This document shows positions 53,567-62,535 of a stretch of 64,000 bases of DNA, in pieces. Numbering within the stretch: the first letter of the stretch is position 1; the number at the start of each line of letters is the position of its first letter. The translations under genes were made by a program, and so were the position numbers. Below the pieces are notes generated by a model, which had not been told where the DNA came from, did no database searches, and worked only from the letters and a program-made list of their open reading frames with translations. The DNA is from Rouxiella sp. S1S-2 (GTDB lineage: Bacteria > Pseudomonadota > Gammaproteobacteria > Enterobacterales > Enterobacteriaceae), in contig NZ_WFKL01000001.1 in NCBI RefSeq assembly GCF_009208105.1, positions 3,348,001 through 3,412,000 of the forward strand, written 5' to 3'.

Positions 53567-54799
53567 ATGACAATGGCAGCAAAGGGCGTTTTCCGCTCTC
53601 TTCGACTTTTCAACTATCGCGTTTGGGCAGCAGGCTCGCTGGTGTCTAATATTGGAACCTGGATGCAGCGCACCGCGCAGGACTGGCTGGTGCTCACTCA
53701 GCTCACCCATCATAATGCCTCCGCGGTGGGGATAGTGATGGCACTGCAGTTTGGCCCGCAGTTGCTGCTCCTGCCTTGGACCGGGTTCGCCGCTGACCAC
53801 TTTAATCAGCGCAAACTGTTAATGGCAACCCAGGCGACCATGGGAACGCTGGCCATTTTGTTAGGGATATTAACCGTCACCAGTGTCGTTCAACTGTGGC
53901 ACGTCTATATATTTGCCTTCCTGTTTGGCTGTGTGTCGGCTTTCGATGCGCCCGTGCGGCAGACCTTTGTGGCTGAACTGGTGGGCGATGCAGACCTCTC
54001 CAATGCCGTCGCGCTTAACTCCACCTCATTTAATGCCGCCAGAATGGTTGGACCCGCGATTGCCGGACTGACCATTGCCTCGATAGGCACCGGCTGGGCG
54101 TTTATGGTGAACGGCGTCAGTTTTATTGCCGTATTGATTTCGCTCTCGCTGTTTCGTACTCATGAGCTGCACCCCAATGCCCGCGCTCACCGCAAACGCG
54201 GAAGTTTTACCGAAGGGTTTCGCTATGTCTGGAACAGGCCCGATTTAAAAGCCTCGATGATCATGCTGTTTTTAATTGGCACCTTTGGGCTGAATTACCC
54301 GATCTTTCTTTCAACCATGGCGGTTGGAGTCTTTCATACCGATGCGCGCGGTTACGGCATGCTTTCCACCTTTATGGCGATGGGCACCATTTCAGGCGCG
54401 CTGATGGCAGCCGGACGAGAACGCCCAAGGTTTAATCTCATGATCGTCGGCTCCGCCGTTTTTGGCATCGGCGGCGTCCTGGCGGCCCTTGCGCCCAACT
54501 ATTGGCTGTTTGCCGCCTCGCTGATCATTATTGGCGTCGCTGCGCTGACGTTTATGAATACCAGCAGCAGCCTGATGCAGCTTTCAACCGAACCGGCGAT
54601 GCGCGGACGCGTGATGGCGCTGCGAGTCGGCGTGGCATTGGGTGGAACCCCCATTGGTGCGCCGATTGTGGGATGGATTGCCGACAACTTTGGCCCTCGC
54701 TGGTCGATGGGCGTGGGTGCTGCCTCAGGGTTTCTGGCGGCGATAGTAGGCATTTATGCACTGATGCAGCAGAAAAAAAATCCACGGCAGATTATCTAA
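53567..54799 (+). CDS. MFS transporter (DHA3/EntS-like)
   Basis: A 410-residue 12-segment MFS protein. Motif A appears as GFAADHFNQRKLL and the PVRQTFVAELVG segment is typical of the DHA3 group that includes EntS and macrolide exporters. Likely an efflux carrier; the substrate is unknown. It is a paralogue of the protein at 41860-43110. It ends 5 bp from the convergent lsrG gene. Confidence 0.82.
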   Translation: MTMAAKGVFRSLRLFNYRVWAAGSLVSNIGTWMQRTAQDWLVLTQLTHHNASAVGIVMALQFGPQLLLLPWTGFAADHFNQRKLLMATQATMGTLAILLGILTVTSVVQLWHVYIFAFLFGCVSAFDAPVRQTFVAELVGDADLSNAVALNSTSFNAARMVGPAIAGLTIASIGTGWAFMVNGVSFIAVLISLSLFRTHELHPNARAHRKRGSFTEGFRYVWNRPDLKASMIMLFLIGTFGLNYPIFLSTMAVGVFHTDARGYGMLSTFMAMGTISGALMAAGRERPRFNLMIVGSAVFGIGGVLAALAPNYWLFAASLIIIGVAALTFMNTSSSLMQLSTEPAMRGRVMALRVGVALGGTPIGAPIVGWIADNFGPRWSMGVGAASGFLAAIVGIYALMQQKKNPRQII

Positions 54800-54804
54800 A
54801 CAGC

Positions 54805-55098
54805 CTATTCGGGAAACACACCCTTGAAGCTGGTTTTTTTCCTCGGCTCGGTCATTAACGCCTCAAGCGCTTCAACGCAGGCCAGATAATGCGGCGTTTG
54901 CTTGTGGGCATTGACCGCTTCGAGGTCACGATAGGCTTCATAAATATAAAAGCGCGTGGCGACATCATTGTCTTGTAAAACGTCGAAACGCAAATTTCCC
55001 GGCTCCCCCAATGCACCAAGATGGTTCAACTTAAACACCCGCAAAAACTCATCCACGCTGTCGGCCTTAACGTTAATTTCAACCATCGTGACTTCCAT
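54805..55098 (-). CDS. lsrG: Phospho-AI-2 isomerase LsrG
   Basis: 97 residues from the ATG at 55098 ([10 protein letters not shown]), aligning with E. coli LsrG (96 aa) along its whole length: [48 protein letters not shown] (each a fragment). LsrG, an ABM-fold enzyme, isomerises phosphorylated autoinducer-2 to a dead-end product. The ORF can be read 33 codons further upstream but homology starts here. It is divergent from lsrK across about 200 bp, with no other lsr genes. Confidence 0.88.
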   Translation of the reverse strand: MEVTMVEINVKADSVDEFLRVFKLNHLGALGEPGNLRFDVLQDNDVATRFYIYEAYRDLEAVNAHKQTPHYLACVEALEALMTEPRKKTSFKGVFPE

Positions 55099-55301
55099 CT
55101 TTTTATTCCTTATTCGTTTACCCGCTGTATCGGCATACAACGAGTTTAGCCAATGCACTTCCTGCGCAGAGGGGTTGTTAAAGGAAATGCAAGACACATC
55201 ACAATTACCAAACTTAACCGCTTAGATATTTGTTATCACAGCGAAATAGCGCCCACTATTGATCCATCACCTCGCCCGCCGAATATTAAAATAAAGAGAA
55301 G

Positions 55302-56900
55302 ATGACTATGAGTTCACTGACAGCTTCATCCACCACGGCGTCTTATCTTATGGCTCTGGATGCCGGAACCGGCAGCATTCGTGCGGTCATTTTCTCTTTG
55401 GAGGGGCAGCAAATCGCCGTCGGCCAGGCCGAATGGCAGCACAACCCTGTTTCAGACGTGCCGGGTTCAATGGAATTCGATCTGCATAAAAACTGGCAAC
55501 TCACCTGCCAATGTATTCGTCAGGCGCTGGCTCTGGCTCATCTTCCCGCCTCGGCCATTGCCGCCGTAGCGGCCTGCTCAATGCGTGAAGGCATTGTGCT
55601 TTATGATAAAAGCGGTGAGCCGATTTGGGCTTGCGCCAACGTTGACTCCCGCGCCAGCCGCGAAGTGAGTGAACTTAAAGAGATCCATCAGGGCGAGTTC
55701 GAACGCGAAGCGTATCTGCATTCTGGCCAAACGCTGGCGCTGGGTGCCATGCCGCGCCTGCTGTGGTTAGCGCATCATCGTCCGGATATTTATCGCCAGG
55801 CGGCTACCTTGACCATGATAAGCGATTGGCTGGCCTACAGGCTGACCGGCGAGCTGGCGGTTGACCCCTCCAATGCGGGCACTACCGGCATGCTGAGCCT
55901 CGAAACTCGCCGCTGGCACCCCGAATTGCTCGAACTGGCGGGCCTGCGTGCCGATATTTTGTCTCCGGTACTTGAAACCGGTACTCGGCTTGGCAGCATC
56001 AGCGCCGGCAGTGCCGAAGAGTGTGGACTGCAGGCCGGAACACCGGTGGGTATGGGGGGTGGCGACGTGCAGCTTGGGTCACTCGGGTTAGGACTGGTTC
56101 ACCCTGGGCAAACGGCAGTATTAGGCGGTACTTTCTGGCAGCAGGTGGTAAATTTGCCTCGTCCGATCACCGACCCCGAGATGAATATTCGCATTAACCC
56201 GCACGTAATCCCCGGCATGGCACAGGCAGAATGCATTAGCTTCTTCACCGGACTGACCATGCGCTGGTTCCGCGACGCCTTTTGCTCTGAGGAGAAATTA
56301 CTGGCCGAACGGCTGGGCGTTGACACCTATAGCCTGCTTGAAGATATGGCCGCACGCGTGCCGGTTGGCTCATGGGGCGTGATGCCGATTTTTTCCGACG
56401 CGATGCATTTTAAAAGCTGGTACCACGCCGCGCCGTCGTTTATTAATCTGTCAATCGATCCACTTAAGTGCAATAAACAGACCTTGTTTAGGGCACTGGA
56501 GGAGAATGCAGCCATCGTGTCGGCCTGTAATCTGGAACTTATCGCCGGATTTTCAGGGGTGAATGCGCCATCGCTGGTGTTTGCAGGCGGGGGTTCCAAG
56601 GGAACGCTGTGGAGTCAGATACTGAGCGACGTCACCGGCAAGCCGGTTAAGGTGCCTCAGGTTAAAGAGGCCACAGCGCTAGGATGTGCCATTGCGGCGG
56701 GGGTTGCCGCAGGGTTGTATCAATCACTGGCCGAAACGGGCGAGGCGCTGGTGCGTTGGGAGCGGGAATATCAGCCAAACTCAGAAAATCATCAGCAATA
56801 TATCAGTCAAAAGGCCAACTGGCAGGCGGTTTACGCCGACCAGTTAACGCTGGTAGACAGCGGCTTGACCACTTCAATGTGGAAAGCGCCGGGTCTGTGA
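55302..56900 (+). CDS. lsrK: Autoinducer-2 kinase LsrK
   Basis: A 532-residue FGGY-family kinase that phosphorylates AI-2 (DPD) in the cytoplasm, trapping it and creating the LsrR inducer. It is close to E. coli LsrK (530 aa): [17 protein letters not shown] at the N-terminus, [27 protein letters not shown], and the C-terminal [18 protein letters not shown]-site. It appears intact. In E. coli lsrK lies beside lsrRACDBFG; here only lsrG accompanies it. It is convergent with nac, 1 bp apart. Confidence 0.93.
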   Translation: MTMSSLTASSTTASYLMALDAGTGSIRAVIFSLEGQQIAVGQAEWQHNPVSDVPGSMEFDLHKNWQLTCQCIRQALALAHLPASAIAAVAACSMREGIVLYDKSGEPIWACANVDSRASREVSELKEIHQGEFEREAYLHSGQTLALGAMPRLLWLAHHRPDIYRQAATLTMISDWLAYRLTGELAVDPSNAGTTGMLSLETRRWHPELLELAGLRADILSPVLETGTRLGSISAGSAEECGLQAGTPVGMGGGDVQLGSLGLGLVHPGQTAVLGGTFWQQVVNLPRPITDPEMNIRINPHVIPGMAQAECISFFTGLTMRWFRDAFCSEEKLLAERLGVDTYSLLEDMAARVPVGSWGVMPIFSDAMHFKSWYHAAPSFINLSIDPLKCNKQTLFRALEENAAIVSACNLELIAGFSGVNAPSLVFAGGGSKGTLWSQILSDVTGKPVKVPQVKEATALGCAIAAGVAAGLYQSLAETGEALVRWEREYQPNSENHQQYISQKANWQAVYADQLTLVDSGLTTSMWKAPGL

Positions 56901-56901
56901 A

Positions 56902-57831
56902 TCACCCTACGGCCAGCAGCGGACGCACGTCTTCTCGCTCGCGGCTATCAGCCACCAGTGACAGCAGAATTTTTTGTACCGCCTGCGCAGGCTGCGACAG
57001 TGGCAGATGGTCTGAAATGCACAGTGAAAGTGGCGCCTGAATAGACGGGCTGCTGATGCATGACATCCAGGCATTGGCCGGCCCGATGATCGCACGAGCG
57101 GCGGATTCAGGTAAAATCGTAGCACCGAGACCGCTGGCAATCGCCGCCGTTAAGGTCCCGGCAGACTCAATTTCACCAATCACTTTCGCTGAAAGCCTTC
57201 TTAAGGTCATGGCATCGTCCACCAACTTGCGCAGCACGTCATGGGTGCGCGGCAGGAAGAGATTAAGCTTGGCAACGTCTGAAAGCTCGATGTACTTACC
57301 CGGGTTGGGCACGCTGTTGGTCGCCACCAGATAAAGGTCCTCTTTCATCAACGGCACAAACGACAGGCCCTGAATCGCCTTATTGCCGTAAAGCACAGCC
57401 ATATCCATGCGACCGTTGACCGTCTGGTCGGTCAGTTCACTGCCAAAATTCTCGTTGAGATACAACAAAATACCGGGATGCTGTTCACGCACAGCCTGTA
57501 GCAACGGCAACGCCAGCAGTGAGGCCGCTGTTCCTGGTGCCATGCCGACCGACACCTGACCGTTTAGCGCCATACCTGCGCAGTTAACCGCGCTGTGGGC
57601 CTGTTCGCACTGGCGTAAAATCGTCTGCGCATGGGCATAAAGAATATTTCCCGCTTCAGTCGGCGTCACCCCACGCTTAGTCCGAATCAAAAGCTGCTGC
57701 TTCAATTCTCCCTCTAGCGTAGCCAACTGCTGACTCAGGGCCGGTTGAGCGATATGCAACACATCTGCAGCCTGCGTGAGACTGCCGATATCGACGATTT
57801 TCACGAAGTACTTTAAGCGTCTGAGATTCAT
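56902..57831 (-). CDS. nac: Nitrogen assimilation control regulator Nac
   Basis: About 309 residues from the ATG at 57831 (GGAG 6 nt upstream). LysR-type regulator nearly identical to E. coli Nac through the DNA-binding domain (RRLKYFVKIVDIGSLTQAA, LHIAQPALSQQ) and with KVIGEIES and LTAAIASG in the effector domain. Nac activates or represses sigma-70 genes under nitrogen limitation. A sigma-54 promoter and an NtrC-like site lie upstream, as expected. The C-terminal tail differs from E. coli. It is not next to cbl as in E. coli. Confidence 0.93.
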   Translation of the reverse strand: MNLRRLKYFVKIVDIGSLTQAADVLHIAQPALSQQLATLEGELKQQLLIRTKRGVTPTEAGNILYAHAQTILRQCEQAHSAVNCAGMALNGQVSVGMAPGTAASLLALPLLQAVREQHPGILLYLNENFGSELTDQTVNGRMDMAVLYGNKAIQGLSFVPLMKEDLYLVATNSVPNPGKYIELSDVAKLNLFLPRTHDVLRKLVDDAMTLRRLSAKVIGEIESAGTLTAAIASGLGATILPESAARAIIGPANAWMSCISSPSIQAPLSLCISDHLPLSQPAQAVQKILLSLVADSREREDVRPLLAVG

Positions 57832-57957
57832 CTCTGTCTCCATCGAACCTGGTGGTGGTATTAACCGAATGAAATAGGGTCACCCCTAACTAAAGCAAAA
57901 TTTCTTTATCATAATTTCCGCGAATGAGTTATTCGTCGAAACCTGAGATTTAACAAA

Positions 57958-57973
57958 GCAAGATCAAGGCCAA
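57958..57973 (-). promoter_or_regulatory. Sigma-54 promoter of nac
   Basis: On the minus strand TTGGCCTTGATCTTGC has GG and GC separated by exactly 10 bases, the -24/-12 signature of sigma-54, about 115 nt upstream of the nac ATG. Confidence 0.8.
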
Positions 57974-58103
57974 TCAGGCTGTTAGGAAATAAACTCAGCA
58001 AAAAAATCAGGCTAATCACCTATAAAATAAGAAAAAACGATGAGTAATAAGTAAGAAATGGAATAGCGAGGAAAGCATTATTGATAAAACATCCAGTATC
58101 TTT

Positions 58104-58118
58104 GCACCAACATAATGC
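58104..58118. promoter_or_regulatory. Candidate NtrC enhancer site
   Basis: GCACCA-ACA-TAATGC matches the NtrC dyad GCACCA-N3-TGGTGC except for two bases, about 130 bp upstream of the sigma-54 promoter of nac. Confidence 0.6.
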
Positions 58119-58144
58119 AAACTTATGACTTTAGGAAAAAAGAA

Positions 58145-58175
58145 AGCGGCCGCAGCTGAAAAGCTTCCGGCCGCT
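58145..58175 (-). terminator. Terminator of the GntR-SDR operon
   Basis: On the minus strand AGCGGCCG pairs with CGGCCGCT around a 15-nt loop and is followed by TTCTTTTTT, just after the SDR stop. Confidence 0.85.
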
Positions 58176-58191
58176 GAGTCAATGCTAAAGA

Positions 58192-58977
58192 TCAAACGGA
58201 AGGGATCATGCCGCCATCAACGCGAACAACCGAGCCGGTCATGTAGGAAGCCTGTCGGCTAGCGAGAAACGCCGCGACCGCGCCGTACTCTTCGGGTTCA
58301 CCATAGCGGCCTAACGGGATGGTTGCTGCACTTTTGCGCGCCACATCTTCAACCGAAATACCTTCACGCCCTGCTCGCGCTTCATCAAGCTGGCCTAAAC
58401 GCTTGGTTGAAATGCGCCCCGGCAGAATAATGTTAACGGTGATGCCCTCACTGGCTACTTCGCCAGCCAAGGTTTTCGACCAGCCAACCAGTGCCATACG
58501 CAGGGTATTCGACATGCCGAGATTAGCGATGGGGGTCACAACGCCGGAAGAGGTGCTGGTAATAATCCGCCCCCACCCCAGACTGCGCATATCAGGCAAT
58601 ACTTTGTCGGTTAATAGAATCAGCGAACTTACCATGGTAGCAAACTGCATGGCCCAGGTTTCTGGCGCAACGCCGCTGGCCTTCGACGGTGGCGGCCCAC
58701 CGGAATTATTTACCAGAATCCCCACCGGGCCAAGATACTGATGAATCCCCGCCAGCACTTGGTCAAATTTTTCGGGCTGCGTTAAATCCAACACAAAAGC
58801 CATGGCACGACCGCCCTCCGCTTTGATTGTCTCTACGGTTTCGTTCAAAGCCGCTTCTGTGCGGCCACACACTGCCACCACCGCGCCTTCCGCGGCCAAT
58901 GACAGCGCCATTGCGCGTCCTAGCCCGCCGCCTGCCCCGCTGACCAGCGCAACGCGGCCTCTAATTCCAAAATCCAT
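58192..58977 (-). CDS. Short-chain dehydrogenase/reductase
   Basis: About 261 residues from the ATG at 58977, whose first base is the last of the GntR stop (GAGGG 6 nt upstream). Classical SDR: SGAGGGLGRAM nucleotide loop, NNSGG, Ser in TSTSSGVV; the usual YxxxK motif is not obvious: the region reads ANLGMSNTLRMALVGWSK, where the Tyr position appears as Met-Ser/Asn. This resembles YxxxK-degenerate members and may mean altered catalysis. Cotranscribed with the GntR regulator. Substrate unknown. Confidence 0.8.
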   Translation of the reverse strand: MDFGIRGRVALVSGAGGGLGRAMALSLAAEGAVVAVCGRTEAALNETVETIKAEGGRAMAFVLDLTQPEKFDQVLAGIHQYLGPVGILVNNSGGPPPSKASGVAPETWAMQFATMVSSLILLTDKVLPDMRSLGWGRIITSTSSGVVTPIANLGMSNTLRMALVGWSKTLAGEVASEGITVNIILPGRISTKRLGQLDEARAGREGISVEDVARKSAATIPLGRYGEPEEYGAVAAFLASRQASYMTGSVVRVDGGMIPSV

Positions 58978-59888
58978 CACAACCCTCTTTCGTTAGATTT
59001 ACTGACTTTATTCAAAACCATCTGATAAGCGGACTGCAGGTGTAGACGCATCATTTCGGCCGCGTCGGCCTGCCTTTCTTCAAGCACCGCATCAATGATG
59101 GCAACGTGTTCCTGACACCACTCACGCACGCGCTGTTTGTTGGTATAGCTGCCAAATTCCAGCAGGCGGCGCAGGCGGTTCTGCTGCTGAATCGCCTGTA
59201 AAACAAAAATATTTCCGCTGAATTCGGCCAGCAACTCGTGAAAGTTTGCGTCAGTTTCAAAAATTTGCCGACCGTCCACGTTGAGAATATCTGGATGATC
59301 AATCAGATAAATATGCTGCAGACGCAGTCGCTTAAGCGCACTTTTATCGGCGCGAAAGTTGGGGGAGATAAGGCCGCCAGGCTCTATCATCAGCCGGAAT
59401 CCGTAGCCGTTACTGAGTGCCACATCGCTGTTTAGCGTGGGTAAAAAAGACCAGCCATGCCCTTTATTGCGGGCGATCAGCCCGTCTTCGGACAGGCGCA
59501 GCAGTGTTCGCGACATCACGCCTCGATCGGCGTCATAGCGCTGGGAAATTTCGATTTGGGTCAGGGAATCGGGGAGCTTTCCAGCGATGCGGTCTTTGAC
59601 CAACTGCTCATATAACTCCTGATCACTGCTGGTCGGGATATCGATGCTGATACGCTGCAGTTCGTCGTAGGCCTTTAGCAGGAAAAATCCCTGATTACGG
59701 CGTGCTTCGATAATCTCTAATTCACACAGTAACTTGAGCGCAGCGCGCACCGGCGTGCGAGAAACCCCGGCCATGTCGGCTAATTGTTGCTCACGCAAAT
59801 GATGGCCTGGCTCAAATTTTGCTTCTCGGATCAGGTCGAGGATTTGGTTAGCCAGACGCCTTCCGCTGGCGGTTGCTGTTTGTGTCAT
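58977..59888 (-). CDS. GntR regulator with two winged-helix domains and FCD domain
   Basis: About 303 residues from MTQTATASG. The first wHTH (about 8-70) has EQQLADMAGVSRTPVRAALK; a second wHTH-like domain (about 85-150) has TQIEISQRYDADRGVMSRTL and its wing SEDGLIARNKGHGWSF; then the helical FCD ligand domain. Usual FadR/GntR proteins have one wHTH and 230-250 residues. It is divergent from the amino-acid ABC/M20/enolase operon and probably controls it. The start codon at 59888 is an ATG with AGGTG upstream. Confidence 0.83.
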   Translation of the reverse strand: MTQTATASGRRLANQILDLIREAKFEPGHHLREQQLADMAGVSRTPVRAALKLLCELEIIEARRNQGFFLLKAYDELQRISIDIPTSSDQELYEQLVKDRIAGKLPDSLTQIEISQRYDADRGVMSRTLLRLSEDGLIARNKGHGWSFLPTLNSDVALSNGYGFRLMIEPGGLISPNFRADKSALKRLRLQHIYLIDHPDILNVDGRQIFETDANFHELLAEFSGNIFVLQAIQQQNRLRRLLEFGSYTNKQRVREWCQEHVAIIDAVLEERQADAAEMMRLHLQSAYQMVLNKVSKSNERGL

Positions 59889-60022
59889 GAAAGCAGGCAC
59901 CTAAAGTATTTATTGCAATGAATATACAATATCACAGCATTCTTGCTGGGTGAAGCCTGAGCGATAATCCCCTAAATCGTGCAATAACGCACCATAAAAG
60001 AGCCTTGACTCACGAACTTAAT

Positions 60023-60038
60023 TGTATTTAATGATACA
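60023..60038. promoter_or_regulatory. Candidate GntR operator
   Basis: TGTAT-N6-ATACA palindrome overlapping a -10-like TTTAAT (16 bp after TTGACT at 60005) of the transporter operon. Position fits repression by the divergent GntR protein. Confidence 0.5.
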
Positions 60039-60076
60039 CAAAGAGCAATCCTGCTCATGAGAAGATGGAGTCTGTC

Positions 60077-60895
60077 ATGCTGAAAAAAACTTTTTTGCGT
60101 CGATATACCACCCTGTCTCTGGCTGCCCTTTGCCTGAGTTTTCCGTTGGTCAGTCAAGCGGCCTTGCCGTCGTTAGTCACTCCGGGTGAGCTGACTTACG
60201 GGACCGCTGCGACCTTCATGCCGTTTGAATTTATCAAAGACGGCAAGCTGAGTGGATTTGATATCGATTTAATTACCGCCCTGTCAAAAAAGCTGTCGCT
60301 TAAACCTGCGCCGATGTCTATGGAGTTTAAGGGATTGATCCCTGCGCTGCAGGGCAAGCGCCTCGATATTATTAACTCTGCGATGTACATCAATCCTGCC
60401 CGCGCCGAGCAGGTGGATTTTGTGCCTTACCTCAAAATCGGCAGCCGCGTGATTGTTTCCAAGGGAAATCCTGAAAAAATAACCGGCCGCGACCTGTCTC
60501 TATGTGGCAAAAATATCGCCGTCACCCTCGGCGGCATTGAAGAGAGTCAGGCCCGCACCGACAATCAGAAATGTCTCGACGCCAAAAAACCGACCCTCAC
60601 TGTACTGACCTTCCCATCCGCGACTGACTCTGCCGTTGCCGTTGCACAGAAACGTGCCGACGCAGAATACCTTTCCACCCCCGGTGCCGTTGCGCTGCTG
60701 AGTGAAAAAGGCGACACCTTCGAAACTACCGGCCCCGAGTTTGAAGCCGAGACTCATATCGGCTTTGCCGTACGTAAAGGCGATACCGAGATGAAATCAC
60801 TGTTGGAAAGCGGGCTTAAAGACCTCGTCGCCGACGGCAGCTACCAGAAACTGATTCAAAAATGGCAGTTTCCGGCTTCGGTATCGATTTTCTAA
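60077..60895 (+). CDS. Amino-acid ABC transporter binding protein
   Basis: About 272 residues from the ATG at 60077 (GGAG 7 nt upstream). Signal peptide ending near VSQAAL; family-3 binding protein with GTAATFMPFEF, GFDIDLITALSKKL and FKGLIPALQGKRLDI features. First gene of an operon with a permease, an ATPase, an M20 hydrolase and an enolase-superfamily enzyme. Confidence 0.88.
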   Translation: MLKKTFLRRYTTLSLAALCLSFPLVSQAALPSLVTPGELTYGTAATFMPFEFIKDGKLSGFDIDLITALSKKLSLKPAPMSMEFKGLIPALQGKRLDIINSAMYINPARAEQVDFVPYLKIGSRVIVSKGNPEKITGRDLSLCGKNIAVTLGGIEESQARTDNQKCLDAKKPTLTVLTFPSATDSAVAVAQKRADAEYLSTPGAVALLSEKGDTFETTGPEFEAETHIGFAVRKGDTEMKSLLESGLKDLVADGSYQKLIQKWQFPASVSIF

Positions 60896-61006
60896 TGTTT
60901 TATTTTGTCCGTTTTATTGTTGCACCAGAGGCAGCGTGGCAAACAGTTTGTCCGCTGACCGATAGCCGTTTTTGCACGTTTCGCTCCCTGACATTGAGGA
61001 AAAATC

Positions 61007-61720
61007 ATGTCTGTTGATCTGGTTTGGCAATACCTATTGTCACCGGCGTTCTTTCAGGGCGCAGTAATGACCCTGCTAATCACAGTCTGTTCGCTGTTTT
61101 TAGGCATCGTCACTGGCTTGATACTGGCTTTACTTCAGGAGTCCCGCTTTAAGGCGGGCCCTATTTTAGCCTTCTTCTATTTATGGTTATTTCGCGGCAC
61201 GCCGGTGCTGTTTCAAATCATCTTTGTTTATAACGTGCTGCCAAGCTTTGGCCTGCGCTTTTCAGCCTTTACCTGTGCGGTGATGGCGCTCTCACTCAAC
61301 GAAGGTGCTTACATGGCCGAAATCCTGCGCTCCGGGCTGCAGGCGGTGAGAAGCGGACAGCGCACGGCAGGCATGGCGCTGGGCATGACCCAAGGTCAGA
61401 TCATGCGCAAAATTGTGTTGCCCCAGGCGGCGCGCATTATTCTGCCTCCAATGGGTAACCAGATGATAAGCATGCTGAAATCCAGTGCTCTGGTGTCGGT
61501 GATAGCCGTACAGGAACTGCTGTTGATAGCCAACCAGACGGCCAGCGCCAGCTTTCGTTATTTTGAAGCGCTGTGTGCCGCCGGCATCTATTACCTCGCG
61601 CTGACCACCCTGTTCATGATTGGACAAGCCTGGCTCGAGCGTGCACTGGACCCGAAAAAGCGCAAGAAGCCCGCACTGTCATTGACTGAACGGCTGCTGC
61701 GCAGCAGCTCGTCTCACTAA
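61007..61720 (+). CDS. Amino-acid ABC transporter permease
   Basis: A 237-residue HisM/GlnP-type permease with five membrane segments, the LFRGTPVLFQIIF motif and the EAA loop RSGQRTAGMALGMT. 110 bp after the binding-protein gene; GAGG precedes the ATG. Confidence 0.88.
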   Translation: MSVDLVWQYLLSPAFFQGAVMTLLITVCSLFLGIVTGLILALLQESRFKAGPILAFFYLWLFRGTPVLFQIIFVYNVLPSFGLRFSAFTCAVMALSLNEGAYMAEILRSGLQAVRSGQRTAGMALGMTQGQIMRKIVLPQAARIILPPMGNQMISMLKSSALVSVIAVQELLLIANQTASASFRYFEALCAAGIYYLALTTLFMIGQAWLERALDPKKRKKPALSLTERLLRSSSSH

Positions 61721-61744
61721 CTCGCCAACCCCTAGGGAAAACAG

Positions 61745-62488
61745 ATGAAAACTGAAAAGCCCCTGCTGGAAATCATCGGCGTCGATAAACACTTCGGCAG
61801 CCAGCACGTGTTGAAGAACTGCACGCTGAGCGTGGCGCAGGGTGAAACGGTGGTGCTGATCGGGCCATCCGGTTCGGGAAAATCCACCCTGTTGCGCTGC
61901 GTTAACCTGCTCGAAACCATTGAAGGCGGCAGCATCTTTTTCCGCCAGAGCGACATCACCAAGGCCGGTGTCGAGCCACACCGTTTACGCCAGGATATTG
62001 GCATGGTGTTCCAGAGTTATGAGCTTTTCTCACACCTCACGGCGGCGGAAAACATCATGCTCGCGCCAATGACGGTGCTCGGCGTGAGTCGCGCCGAGGC
62101 ACAGACACAGGCTCTTGAGTTGCTCGACAAAGTGCGTATTCCTGACAAGGCGGACAGCTTCCCTGACGAACTGTCTGGCGGCCAGCAGCAGCGTGTGGCC
62201 ATCGCACGTGCGCTGGCAATGAAGCCAAAACTGATGCTATTCGACGAACCGACTTCAGCGCTTGACCCCGAAATGATCCGCGAAGTGGTTGACGTCATGG
62301 CCGACCTCAGCGCCGAAGGCATGACCAGCATTGTGGTCACCCATGAAATGGGCTTTGCCCGTCGCGCCGCCAACCACATCGTATTTATGGAAAACGGCGA
62401 AATTATTGAATATGCAACCAGCGATAAATTCTTCGGGGGAGAAGTGAGCCAAAGAGCACAACGCTTCCTCGACCAGATTTTGCACTGA
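61745..62488 (+). CDS. Amino-acid ABC transporter ATPase
   Basis: A 247-residue GlnQ-type ATPase: Walker [10 protein letters not shown]-loop VFQSYELF, signature LSGGQQQR, Walker [14 protein letters not shown]-loop VTHEMGFA. 24 bp after the permease. Confidence 0.9.
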   Translation: MKTEKPLLEIIGVDKHFGSQHVLKNCTLSVAQGETVVLIGPSGSGKSTLLRCVNLLETIEGGSIFFRQSDITKAGVEPHRLRQDIGMVFQSYELFSHLTAAENIMLAPMTVLGVSRAEAQTQALELLDKVRIPDKADSFPDELSGGQQQRVAIARALAMKPKLMLFDEPTSALDPEMIREVVDVMADLSAEGMTSIVVTHEMGFARRAANHIVFMENGEIIEYATSDKFFGGEVSQRAQRFLDQILH

Positions 62489-62535
62489 GTTATTTTTTCT
62501 ATGCGCCTCACCAGGGGCATTTTCAGGAGAAATTG

